From assembly GCA_038380435.1 (NCBI GenBank), contig JAWZYU010000034.1, positions 41,788,901-41,852,900 of the forward strand: a stretch of 64,000 nucleotides of DNA. Reading direction: 5' to 3'. Shown here one piece after another: positions 1-12,000 of this stretch. The translations under genes and the position numbers were made by a program. The stretch's first letter is position 1, and the number at the start of each line of letters is the position of its first letter. The stretch comes from Ryuthela nishihirai. Its lineage: Eukaryota; Arthropoda; Arachnida; Araneae; Heptathelidae. The notes beneath the pieces are model-generated. The model searched no databases. It was not told the origin of the DNA and was given only the letters and a program-made list of their open reading frames with translations.

Positions 1-722
1 GACTACAGCAACTGATGACCACGTTGAGTGCCGATGGTGTCAGTGAAGAACACGAAAGCACATCTCCAGTGGGCACAGGAGCATTAACACTGGACAGGTG
101 AGGACTAAAAAAAAGTAGCCTGGTCAGACAAATCAAGGCTCCTTTTGAATCATGCTGATGGATCAGAATTTGGTACAAGCAACATGAGACATGGAGCCAT
201 CTTGTCTGGTTGAACAGTATAGGCTGGTGATAGCAGTGTGATAGGAAGGAGAATGTTTTCCTGGCACACATTAGGCCCCCTGATACCCACTGAATGACAT
301 CTGAAAGTCACAGCATATTTGAACATCGTTGCTGACCAATTTCATCCCTTCATGGCTACAGTTTATCCTCATATGGATGGACACATTCAGTATGATAATG
401 CACCTGCTCACAAGTATCATCATCAAATGGTTTCAGGAACATGATGATGACTTTTTCTTGTTTCATTGGCCTACATAGTCCCCAGATCTAAATCCTATTG
501 GGCATTCTTTAGGATGAGGTGGAAAGGGCTGTTTGCAGTGACTTTGCTGGCATCCAGTTTGAAGCAACTGCACAACATAATAATTTTTGCATGGTACAAC
601 ATTCCTGCAACATTCCAGCATCTTGTTAGTTCCATGCCCCAACAAATTTGGGCAGTTCTGAAGGCCACAGGAGGCACAACACATTACTAAGCAGATGTGC
701 CTAATAAACTAGTATCTCAACG
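1..722 (+). mobile_element. Tc1/mariner-like element, 3' part, dead
   Basis: This is the right-hand part of a Tc1-like DNA transposon cut by the window edge. Read on the plus strand, broken frames give DDE-transposase landmarks: an aspartate-asparagine-alanine-proline block near 395-410 (YDNAPAH) and SPDLNPIG near 478-500. Frameshifts and stops separate them, so it cannot encode a working enzyme. The right terminal inverted repeat is about 691-722; read inward it begins CGTTGAGATACTAG, close to the terminus of the 13804-15380 element. A TA follows directly, as expected for the TA target of this superfamily. The left terminus is outside the window. Confidence 0.85.
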
Positions 723-1213
723 TACATTTTTAAACATAGCTTACCAAAATTTCCAGCTCTCACTGGCAACACCTGCACAAAATATGCCAGATGGGATAAT
801 CTGCACAAAATGTGCCAGATCCAACAGAAATAGTAAAATCCATTACCTCGCCAACTTAATTTGAAAGCACAAAAACTAGAAAAAAAAATGCTAGGATTTC
901 AGTGGAATTTCGAAAGTATCATACACACATTTCACAATATATTTCTTTCTGATAATGGATCCAGTAACAAATGAACCAGTATCCACAAGATAAAAATAGC
1001 ATAAAACCAGTTTCCACAACATTTTATAGAGTGATATTAATATTTGGAAACTGAGAAAAAGTCTTAAAACAACTCTTACTTATGCAAAATAGCCAATGTC
1101 ATATTTATTCAATAGATGATAAATTTATTAAAACAGTAAAAAAAGGAGTCAAAATAAAATTTTATTAAAAGAAAAAAAAATGGCTCAAATGTTTTATACT
1201 AAATAACAATTTT
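723..1213. other. AT-rich stretch without recognisable feature
   Basis: No exon, repeat terminus or long frame is recognised. It lies on the 3' side of the last RMND1 exon found here, so it is either that gene's last intron or downstream sequence. The missing final RMND1 exon was looked for here on the minus strand and not found. Confidence 0.4.
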
Positions 1214-1225
1214 AGCTAGTGGAGT

Positions 1226-1540
1226 TCGGTTGCTTTGTTTTACTTCTGAATGACCCTTTTTGGACATAATGGCAAAGTTACAAGGACTAGGAAAAGATTG
1301 GGGGAAAGGGGCTGACTGGACAGCTGTTAGGAGACAAGTGGAAACCTCATCCACTGTGTTCTTTAATGTGGCAGGGTATGGTTATCATGTGCATGGGGCC
1401 ATAGTTTTACATTCTCTGATAAACGGTGGCTCTTCCAAGCCCATTGGTGTCCCTTTCTGATAGACAGCAACAAGGGGTTTAGCCCAGGTAAATCTCAACA
1501 CTGGCACAGTTGGAACTTGTGCTGGGCATGATATCGACTG
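1226..1540 (-). mobile_element. SINE family A, old divergent copy
   Basis: Recognisable by the order of family A landmarks read on the plus strand: GTTTTACTTCTGA, AAGATTGGGGGAAAGG, GTGTTCTTTAATGTG, and CCAAGCCCATTGGTGTCCC. Many substitutions and small indels compared with the younger copies show it is old. The tRNA-like head is degraded beyond recognition. Confidence 0.75.
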
Positions 1541-1685
1541 TGCCAATCCCCACTTTGTAACTAGAGGAAAAAATTGTGTTTAGTGAGATGAGAAAGCTAT
1601 TTTGAGCCAGTTAATAAGGAATTTCTACATACAAGTACATTTCATTGTATTACAATGGTGGGGAGGGAAATAAGATTTCTATGAT

Positions 1686-1842
1686 GGGTTGTTTTACCTC
1701 TGAGTGGCACTTTTTTGCACACAATGGACCCCACAAGAACTAAGGTTAAGAAAAGGTTGGGGGAAGGGATAGTTGTTAGAGACAGATGGTAGCTTCCTGT
1801 CAAGCCATCTAACATGTACTTTAACATGGCTCTCCACACAGG
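1686..1842 (-). mobile_element. SINE family A, truncated copy
   Basis: The 3' half of the SINE, from the GGTTGTTTTACCTCTGAG end through the CTTTAACATGGCTCTC region. It is directly abutted by another family A copy at 1843 and lacks the middle and the tRNA-derived head. Confidence 0.75.
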
Positions 1843-2680
1843 GTTGGGTTATTTTACCTCTGAGCGGCACTTTTTTGCACACCATTGGCTAAATGGCCAG
1901 GTCATGTGGACCCCGAAGGCTCAGAGAAGGTTGGGGGAGGGGACCCACTGAAATAGCTGTTGGGAGACAGATGGTAGCCTCCCGTCAAGGCCATCCAGCA
2001 TGTTCTTTAACGTGCACAGGGTATGGCTCTCCCGCACATGGGGCCACGGCTTAACGTCCCATCAGACGGACAGCGGCCTTTCCAAGCCCATCAGTGTCCC
2101 CTACTGACCGTGGGCGGGGAATTTTTGCGGAGATAAACCCACACACAGGGCCAAGGCTTAAGGTCCCATCTGATGACGGTGGCCTTTCCAAGCCCATCGG
2201 TGTCCCCTACTGACCGTGGGCAGGGCGGGGAATTTTTGCAGAACTAAACCCACACACAGGGCCAAGGCTTAAGGTCCCATCTGATGACGGTGGCCTTTCC
2301 AAGCCCATCGGTGTCCCCTACTGACCGTGGGCAGGGCGGGGAATTTTTGCGGAGATAAACCCACACACAGGGCCAAGGCTTAAGGTCCCATCTGATGACG
2401 GTGGCCTTTCCAAGCCCATCGGTGTCCCCTACTGACCGTGGGCAGGGCGGGGAATTTTTGCAGAGATAAACCCACACACAGGGCCAAGGCTTAAGGTCCC
2501 ATCTGATGACGATGGCCTTTCCAAGCCCATCGGTGTCCCCTACTGACCGTGGCAGGGCGGGGAATTTTTGCGGAGATAAACCCACACACGGGGCCAAGGC
2601 TTAAGGTCCCATCTGATGACGGTGGCCTTTCCAAGCCCATTGATGTCCCCTACTGACCTAGGGCAGAAAGGGGAGTTTTG
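1843..2680 (-). mobile_element. SINE family A copy expanded by an internal minisatellite
   Basis: Begins as an ordinary family A copy on the minus strand (GGGTTGGGTTATTTTACC end at 1843). The central segment between the GGGGCCA block and the GGAGATAAA block is then repeated five to six times, and no tRNA head follows. The array is listed separately. Confidence 0.85.
2044..2664. repeat. 111-bp minisatellite born from a SINE segment
   Basis: The landmark CCAAGG (CCACGG in the first unit) recurs at 2044, 2151, 2262, 2373, 2484 and 2594, giving spacings of 107, 111, 111, 111 and 110 bp. Each unit spans the SINE A block with CCAAGCCCATCGGTGTCCCC, GACCGTGGGCAGGGCGGGG and GGAGATAAACCCACACA. Because 111 is divisible by three, a minus-strand open frame (2244-2597) runs through several units and encodes a peptide repeating every 37 residues. 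I regard that frame as a by-product, not a gene. Units differ by only a few substitutions, so expansion is recent or homogenised. Confidence 0.93.
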
Positions 2681-2979
2681 CAGATTTTTTAATGAAGTAA
2701 AAATTCAAGAAAATATTATATCAAATAGTTGCTTACATATTTTTAAAATTTGTAAATTTAGATCAGTAATTAAGATTTACCAAGCTTAAAAGTGGAGCAA
2801 GTGTTGTGCCAGTAATGATTATTAGAGATAAAAATTTTATGGAAGGTTAAAGGAAAGAGACTATGATAGCTGAGATAACAGGAAGAACAAAAGCAAATAT
2901 TTCTCAGACACACAAAAGATTTATCAGCACAGAGGTTATGAAGATGATATTAACATAATCTTGAAATAGTCTAACTTAC
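2681..2979. other. AT-rich sequence downstream of the last RMND1 exon seen
   Basis: No feature recognised. By position it would be the start of the RMND1 intron following the exon at 2980-3096, since that exon ends in a consensus GTAAGT donor. Confidence 0.4.
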
Positions 2980-3096
2980 CTCTACCATAATGAGAGCAAT
3001 GATCATTAGTTCCAGTCTTACGTGATGCCTATCATTCAAATGATTACTGAGTAGGTCCATTAATTCACAACAGTGGTTCAGCTTCTCATTCATTAC
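2980..3096 (-). CDS. RMND1: RMND1 coding exon 10
   Basis: 117 nt, phase 0 at both ends, encoding residues 361-399. It starts [20 protein letters not shown] and ends [12 protein letters not shown], the start of the C-terminal membrane segment. The acceptor is ATTTAAG and the donor GAG|GTAAGT. Confidence 0.95.
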
Positions 3097-6000
3097 CTTA
3101 AATATAATTGAAATCCAAAGTGAATGCACAGTATTCCCTGTTAAGAAACATTAATTAATAGATTCTGAAAAAAATTCATCACCGCCACGGCGGGAATCGA
3201 ACCCGCATCTCTCCCGATTCATGGTCATATTCTAAAAATATTCGTTGTCTGACGCGTGGTGCAATGGTTAGCGCGCTCTGGCATGAATCTGGAGAGATGC
3301 AGGTTCGATTCCCGCCGTGGCGGCGATGAATTTTTTTTCAGAATCTATTAATTAAATATATATATATATTTCTCTTTTCACATTAGAATAACTTTATAAA
3401 CTGGTTTTAAAATGAATCGTTTCAAAACTATTTTTTAAAATGTCTGAATACATCTGAATTAACTTTTAGACTAAAACACATCATCATCATCATCATCCTC
3501 AAGCAGCCATGGGCTACGGAGGTCCAACCAGACCGCGCAGTTTAATTCTCCAAGCATATCTGTCCTGAGCTACATCTGCTGCATCCGGCCACTGTACACC
3601 AATTCTAACAAGGTCCTGTTTGACATTGTCTGCCCACCGCATCCTAGGTCTCCCCCTCCTTCTGAGGCCTCTAGGCACACTGTTCATAACCCTATTCGCC
3701 AATCTATAATTATTCATACGGGCAACATGGCCAAACCAGCGGAGTCTCTCTCTGCATAATATGCTGCTTAAAGGAGGTTGCAGACTCCTTTGCCTAACCT
3801 CATCATTAGTTACAAAGTTAAACCACCTAATACCCAAGATACTGCGTAAGCATCTAGAATCAAAAGCATCTAGTTTCCTGTTATCTTGCTTACACAGCGT
3901 CCAAGTTTCACTAACATAACTAACCCTAGAAAGAACCAAACTATTATACAGTCTAATTTTAGTCTTAAGGTGTATACGCCTATTTCTCCACAATCTCCAT
4001 AGATTCTTAAAAGTCCCGGCAGCAATACCTATTCGTCTGTTAATCTCATGCCGCACATCACCAGTATCAGTTACGTAGCTCCCAAGGTAATTAAACTGTG
4101 ACACCTGCTCAAGACTGCAACCATTCAGATTAACTGAATCGCAACCTGACTGACCAATTTTCATCACTTTAGTTTTCTCTCTGTTTATAATCAAACCTAC
4201 TGTACTACCAGTCTCATCAACAGTTCGAATGAAAGAGTTCATCTCATCAACATCATTTGCCAAAAGGGCTAAATCATCAGCATAATCTAAATCAGAAATT
4301 TTCATATCTCCAGCCCATTTAAGGCCAAAATCTTTCCCTTGAACTGAATTTCGCATAACATAATCAACAACCAAACTAAAGAGAAAAGGAGACAAAATGC
4401 ACCCTTGTCGAACACCAGAAGTAATGCTAAACCAATTGCTACAAGACTTACCAACCCTCACACATGACTCAGTGTTATTATAGAGAGCTTTCATTATGTT
4501 AACTAACTTGTCTGGTATACCATATGATCTCACAATCAACCACAAATTATGACGATCAACAGAGTCGAAAGCCTTTTTGAAATCAACAAAGCTAGCAACC
4601 AAAGGTTTCTGAAACTCTAAACATTTCTCAAGAATCTGCCTAAGTGAAAATACCTGATCCACACATCCCCTACCACTTCTGAATCCACATTGCTCATCAC
4701 ACAATTGCCTGTCAACCAGATTCTTAATTCTATTAAGCACAATCATGGAAAGAACTTTACCTGGAACGGAGAGTAGGCTGATACCCCTATAGTTATCACA
4801 AGAACTGCGATCACCTTTTTTGAAAATAGGGATAATAATAGCTCTGGTAAAATCTTTAGGAACCATGCCTTTATCATAAAAGTTATTCAAAATTTCAGTT
4901 ATCCAAATGGTAACTGAAACATTCCCAGCTCTAAGCATTTCCGTAGTAATTTCATCAACCCCTGGGGATTTATGAAGTTTAAGTTTAGAAATAGCCAAAC
5001 TAACTTCAGATTGTGTTATAGGGCCAACATTAAAGCCACCAATGCATCTATCATCATTGCAAACAATGGGAGTAGAACTAACCACATTGTTTAGAACATC
5101 ACTGAAATGCTCAGCCCACCTAACCATGACAGAATCCTCACCTTCTATAACCTTGCCTTGTTTATCCTTCAATCCCTGTATACCTGTTCGTTTTCTACCA
5201 CACAAAACATTAACTATCTGGTACAGCTCTCTGCTGTTGTGCTGTCTAACTGCTTCCTCAGCTTTGTCAGCAAGGCCATCAAGCCAAAGATTCTTATCAG
5301 TAGCTAACTGATCCTTTACACGTTTATTAAGTTCTTTGTAATGCTTTCTATTAGGACTAGTAGGGTACTGATCAAGGACATTCCTGCAGTTCCTTCTTTC
5401 TGAAATAAACTCAAGTGCCTTATCACTTAAATAATTCTGCCTCCTCTGCTCCTTTTTCCCTAAAAGAGTACTGTTAGTTTCCAAAAAAGCCTGTTTAAAA
5501 TGGTCCCATTCTTCCTCAACTTCAGTATTAAGCAAACCATGACTGTCATAATGATTAAGTAACCTATCATGGTAAGCTTTAGCTATAACTGGGTCTTTCA
5601 GAGCTTCAGTATTAAAGGTAAATTTTTTAACCCAGCACAACACTTTTTAAGTTTAAGTTGCAAGACACTTTTAACAAGGTAATGGTCAGATCCAATTTCA
5701 GCTCCCCTATATGCCCTGGTATTTCTAACAGAACTAGCCCATTTGCTGTTAATTAATATATAATCAATCATATTCTTATGCAGCCCATCAGGTGAAACCC
5801 ATGTGTGTTTATGTATGTCGCGGTGTTTGTAATATGTGTTAGTTATTCTGAAACCATTTAGTTTACTTACCTGTAGGAGACGTTGCCCATTGCCATTGCA
5901 GCTACCAATACCAAAAGGGCCTATTACTCCTCCCCAAAGATCAGAGTCGGTACCAACTTTGGCATTGAAGTCACCAAGAACAAGGGTAATATCTCCTTTC

Positions 6001-9000
6001 TTGACAGAATTCAAAATATCCTGAAGTTGTCTGTAAAACCTATCCTTCTCATCCTCATCAGAATCCTCAGTGGGGGCATAACAGCAGATAACATTCAAGT
6101 CTTTAATGCTTGTCTGAAATTTTGCTGTAAGAAACCTTTCATTAATGCACTCATATCCTAGAAGAGCATCACTAGCATGTCTGCTGAGCAGCAGACCCAC
6201 GCCTTGGTGATGCTTTCCATCCTCCCTCCCTGTAAAGAGAAATTTAAAGTTATTTTTAAGTATCTCACCTTTACCTGTCCATCTGGTCTCTTGCAAGCCT
6301 AGAATATCTAGGTTATAGCGCTGGAATTCCTGCATGAGGACATCAAGAGAATAATCTCTATGTAATGTCCTCACGTTCCACGTTCCTGCAGAGAGAAAAA
6401 TGATTAGTAGGATTTTTAAAGAAATTAGGTTTATTGAGATTGGTAGGGCCAACAATATCAAACAGCCCCCTGATCGCAGGCATGGGGCAAAGACCTGTTC
6501 CTCCTCCGCTAAAGGCTGAAGTCACCGATGCTGGTAGGAACTTCAGGCACCACCTTTTCAAGTGGACTTTTTCAAGAACCATATGGCCTGCCTGAGACAC
6601 ATTACTCCAGTTTAGGCTTGACGATGCCCAACTAGCTAAGTAAGGTTCAGGTACCTGCGATGACCTCTGGTTAGGATTATCCACCAGCTGATATAAGGTA
6701 TCCCATGCCTCTGTTCACTTAGAGCTGGCAACCCAGAAGCAAACAGAAAACACAGCAGCAGACTCTCCCTCAACAGAGGCCCACCAGTGCAGCAAGTCCA
6801 GGATCCATAATCAAGCTCAAATCCATAAACAAGTCCAGTCTAGTAGGTATAAATGGTCAGCACCAGGACCCTGTGAAGTTGACCACTCCTCAGCAGGGTT
6901 GAAAAAAAAGAAAAAAGTGGCCATAGATGACCAGATCAGTAGGCCATACTGAACTGGCAGCCCTCCCCTTCCGTTCCCTTCCAAAAGAGAATATCTCTTT
7001 TGAAAGGTACTAACGGCCTGCACCACGAGAAGGCGGGGTCGGACATTAGGTGCTAGACCTGGCCGGTTCTGTGCATCATCACTGGGGATTGGTACACAGC
7101 TCTCCTTCCAGTTTACGCCTAGCTACCATTTACAAGCCACTAAAACACAGTATATAATTTTTACGTTACAGTTATAGCTGCAGCAGATAAATTTCAGGCT
7201 GTTTTACCTACATTCCCAAAAGTACCGTAACACTAAAGACCACAACAGACATCAAAATAGGTTTCATATTTAAGCTGCTGAAGAAATTCTTTGCAGTTGT
7301 AACATTGTAGGAGCTAGTGCTCAATACTAGGCTCACATGCTCCAATAGCACAATTAAGTTAAAGGATCGTATTTCTTGAGTCATAAATTGAAATAAAATA
7401 ATGAAACAAAACTTTCACTGATCAAGTATTTTTAAACGCTAAACTGGCTTGATAATACATCGAAAAAAGAGGAAGAAGGAAACAATGGTGGATTTATTTT
7501 CCTTATCATCTGGCCTGTTCATGTTTTCTGCCTTTGCTACTGGCTTGCAGAAACACTCAAAATTCAAAAAGGGAAAACATCTAGCCTGCTTAAAGATTTA
7601 TAATTGGACAGTCTTACTATGAAATATCCATAAGTTTATGCTAGTGTCTACAAGGTGCAAGAATACCTCAAGTTCTTTGCACACTGCTAAGGGGGAAATC
7701 GCAACACCAAGAAGGATGTAATGTACACGCCAGGAACTGACAGGACAGAAGCTATGAGGGTAGATGTGAAAATGATCAAAAAACGGAATGTGAGAACGCA
7801 AGATACATGCATTTATTGCATATTCTTCAGTACATAGTAATAGGTCTACCTTGGGTTTTAAAAGCCTATAGACATCTCAACATTACATCAATCAGATGAT
7901 TAATTGGATCCTGAGGTATGGCATTCCAAACAGCAACTAACTGGGCATGGAATTGCACCAGGTTCGTCGCCAGAGGGAGCTAGTGAAGTCAACAACCCAT
8001 AAGGTCCCACACATGCTCAATGAGTGACAAGTCCAGGAAGTATGGCAGTCATGGGAGAATATACACAACTTGGAGAGTGTCCATTGTTGCATGTGCAGTG
8101 TGTGGGGTGACATTGTTGTGCTGCAGAATCAGTCCAGGCATGGTGGTAAGGAAGGGTCGTGTCACAGGATTAACGATGTCATCGATGTAATGTCTCGCTG
8201 TTAGTGAGCCAGAAACAGGGAGCAGAGGTGTCCAACCACCCATATGTGATGCCATACCATTGTACCTGCCGATGCCATACAGACAAATGGCCATCTAACG
8301 TGCCAAAACAGAATTGGGACTAGTCTATGAACAATACTCACCTCCATGTTGCCCTAAGTTGTCTTACTTGACACCAGTGGAGATGGCATAACCAGTGATG
8401 TCACTGCAACAGCAGATGCCAGACTAGACATCTCGCCCTCATTCCTGCATCATGCAAATGGCGCATTGCTGCATCATTTGCATTCTTTAAGTCTTGTGGT
8501 GCGGCATGATACTACCATACCTGTCCTTTGTGTCATTTGGTGTTCCATGATGTTGCATGAGATGCACTGTTGCATGGGCTGACCTTGTGCCCCATGTGTG
8601 CAGTGATCGCTTGAAGGCTCAAGCCAAGCTCTCGCATATGGACAATTCACTCTCTCTCAGAAGGTGTTAATTTGCATAAGGGTCCCGCCGGCATCTCCAA
8701 GGCATGTTCCGAACATTTTTGCAGCATGCACTCCCACCTCACTGTCAATTGTGCTATGATACGAGCTCGTGGGCACCCAGTATTTATCTACGGCTCAGCT
8801 GGGTGTAATGTGTCCATTCGCTGTGCAACTATAATCATTTGGACATCTCCAATGGCTGAATGCCTCCTGCAATTTACATATCTCTACTTCCATTCCATCT
8901 TGGTGTTGCAATTTCCACTGTGAGCAGTGCATTATTAATTATTTCAATCTTAAACAGCTTAGATTTAGGCTTTTTAAGTCTTTTTTTATTAACTTAATAA

Positions 9001-12000
9001 TTTAAAAACATTGTTAACGATATTTTCAAAAGAATTTTAGAAATGCAACCTTTTGAGGAATTTAAGAATAAAATTAAACTAAACATTTTATCATTTAAAT
9101 ACAGTTGAATTAATATACAATTCAAGGGTTTAAAAACTCCCTTAAAGTGTTAGGTTTCTTTCAATGCATGCAATTGTGCCAAAAATAATTTTTAGCTTTT
9201 TCCAGTGGAAGAACCAAACTTCAGAACTTTGTCCTGTAGTGACTGACAGATACATACAGGTCATGTTACATTATCAAATGAAAGAGCATTTCATTCTGAA
9301 TAATAAAATAACAATAAGTCAAATTAAAATTAAGGCTACATAAGACTAATTTTTAAAAACAATAAACCCTCTTTGAATTTGAACTTTCTGTCCTGAATAA
9401 AACATGTTATAGTCAATTTTGCTATTATTCATTAACCAAATTTTTGATTCAATAACTCAAGAAATTATTATTAAACACGACACTTCTGATAAAAATTCAT
9501 CAGGAGAGGTTTTCAGACTAAGCTGAAATCTTCAGATCTTATTATTATACTACAGTATTACATTTTTAACTTGGGTTGGGTTGTTTTACCTCTGAGCAGC
9601 ACTTTTTTGCACACCATGGGCTAAATGGCCAGGTCACAAAGACCCCGAAGGCTCAAAGAAGGTTGGGGGAGGGGGACCCACTGGAACAGCTGTTGGGAGA
9701 CAGATGGTAGACTCCCGTCAAGGCCATCTAGCATGTTCCTTAACATGCACAGGGTATGGCTCTCCCGCACACGGGGCCACGGCTTAACGTCCCATCCGAC
9801 GGACGGCGGCCTTTCCAAGCCCATCAGTGTCCCCCTACTGACCGTGGGCAGGGCAGGGAATTTTGCGGAGATAAATCTCAATGCTGACACATTTTTAACT
9901 ATTATTTATTATAAATTTGATATTATTAACTATTATACTTTAGAAATTTGACCACAAGAACAGCTTTGTATGCAGGCAATTTTTCTTTATCCATACCTTA
10001 GTTCTTTTGGTTATATTCAAATGATTACAGGTCTTCAGATACAAGTTTTCAAGGTCATGCCTATCCCAATAAAAATCTGGAGTATCCAACAAATCTGAAC
10101 TTAAATTTATTAAATGCCTGGAAATGACAAAAATACGTTATATAAATATAAGCCTAATTAAAATTATATCAAGACTATAACTGCACGTTATTACAACTAT
10201 CACATGAATAATTAATATGCCACATTCAGTATGCTTTCACAAAACAAAAACTAAAAAACTCAAAAAGCATATTTTTTAATTGATCTATAAATAAAAATGA
10301 AAGCTGGACTTAAAAAATTAATATGAAAGAACTACAAATATTGTAAATGTACAATAAAAACTTGAACTACACCTGGTACTACGAAATGTCACAATTCTAA
10401 CGAGGCAGATTTTTTTCTAATATTCTTTCTAACACAGTATACAACTAGAAGAATAACATATTACCTCTAGTGAATATAGAATGATTGTTTTAAAAATAAT
10501 TAAATTTTGTAATTTTCTGACTTTGGCACTCTCTAATGGTGTAAATTCAAAAAATGCAAATAGTAGTACTTCATTAATACTTATCTCAGCTAAAAATTAT
10601 TTTTTAATTTATCTTTTAAAACAAAAAAGATGTAGTAAATACTTTTGCAGAAAAAATGAGTCTAGTCTCAACTCACTGTCTCCCACTTATCAGCAAAACT
10701 CATTTTTCCACAAAAGTATTTCTTGAATTCTATGTCAACAAGTATTCTATGCATATTTACCTCAAAGCAAAGAGTTCTCCAGTTTTCCTAAACACTTGAT
10801 CCCTAGACATCGGTATTTTTTTGCCAGTTTTCATGTTCTATAAAAAATACAATCTGGATATAACTGAATGAAGGGAGTTTAAAATATCTTCAATATAAGC
10901 AAACTTGTAATAAATGAAAGCATAAAATACCAAAAAATTTATTTTACACAACAGAGTGAAATAATAAAATGCATTCAATTGTTGCCTGCTTTTTCCTGGT
11001 TACAAAAGCTGCAATCAATAGTTTTTCAACTACATCCAACATACTGCACAAAATGTTTTTTGTGAAAAACTGCAACTTTTTGCAATGATTTTGCGTTTAA
11101 AAGCCTCCTTACATATCCCAACTCTTCTTACTAGATTAATCTACATGATGGGAACATTTAACATTTTCTATAATGCCTTGGTTTGTATTCTTGTTTTAAC
11201 GAAAGCTGTCATCAACCAGGCATATCTTCAAATATTACATCCAAAGAAATTATTCTGTTTTCACCCAGATGATTCTAAGTTTGATTTTTTGTCACAGCAA
11301 ACCCAGTTTTTCATCATGTTCTACAAATACTGCATTTTTTTAGCAGCTCTATATGGTTTCATCAGATACATTGTTCCAAGAATTTAACATATCACATACC
11401 ATTTGAAAATTTAAAACTGTTAATTCACCTTTTCCCAAATTAAGGATTTTTTAAAGAACACTTTTGCAGTAGAAGCCTTCAAAAACCTTATTAAGCCTCG
11501 ATTTGGGCTGTTTTACCTCTGAGAGGCACTTTTTTTTGCACACAATGGGCTAAATGGCCAGGTCACAAGGGCCCCAAAGACTCAGAGAAGGTGGGGGAAG
11601 AGACCCACAGGAACAGTTGTTGGGAGACAGATGACACCCCCCCCCCCCCATTAAGGCTATCCAGCATGTTCTTTAATGTGCACAGGTATGGCTCTCCTAC
11701 ACACAGAGTCACTGCTTAACATCCTATCCAATGGACTGTGGCCTTTCCAAGCCCAGTGATGTCTCCTACTGACCATGGGCAGGGTGGGAATTTTTGCAGA
11801 TAAGGAACCTTAATCAACTAACTGAAGCTCGAAATTGCACAAAGCAGAAAAAAGACAGTGTTGGATTTTAATACATCATACATCATGAAATACATCACAA
11901 AATGTCAGAGAAATTTCCTGCTTTTCCATAATTTTTTTAAAAAACTCTCTATTTACTATGAAAATAGCTCATGTGTCATCCATAACTTTTATTAGCTTTG

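Larger units (their letters stand above)
3481..7138 (-). mobile_element. Full-length endonuclease/RT LINE (RTE-like), nearly intact
   Basis: A 3,658-bp non-LTR retrotransposon in RMND1 intron 9, bounded by an exact 11-bp target duplication, ACTAAAACACA, at 3470-3480 and 7139-7149. Read on the minus strand it has a ~450-700-nt 5' region, an AP-type endonuclease frame, a reverse transcriptase frame, and a 3' end CATGGCTGCTTGAGG followed by a short (ATG)n tail. Length, single EN-RT layout and short simple tail fit RTE-type elements, but clade assignment needs a tree. The EN and RT frames are offset near 5600-5645, the one clear break. Fragments of the same family occur at 16289-17651, 41867-42342 and 54950-55115. 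Confidence 0.93.

Noticed and set aside
2244..2597. 117-codon minus-strand open frame
   Set aside because: It is the periodic translation of the 111-bp minisatellite; no start context or family resemblance.
3247..3330. Possible functional tRNA with GTGGTGCAATGG and GGTTCGATTCCC
   Set aside because: The same head and tail occur in other degenerate family C copies, and half of it is repeated in inverse; it is a SINE.
5042..5311. Plus-strand frames within 5042-6161
   Set aside because: Shadows of the LINE coding sequence on the other strand.
10013..10028. Earlier splice donor for RMND1 exon 9 (ACCT|GTAATC)
   Set aside because: It would remove the conserved CxxLxIxxRxK block and leave a phase that needs an extra exon; reading on to 9996 restores the block and fits exon 10.
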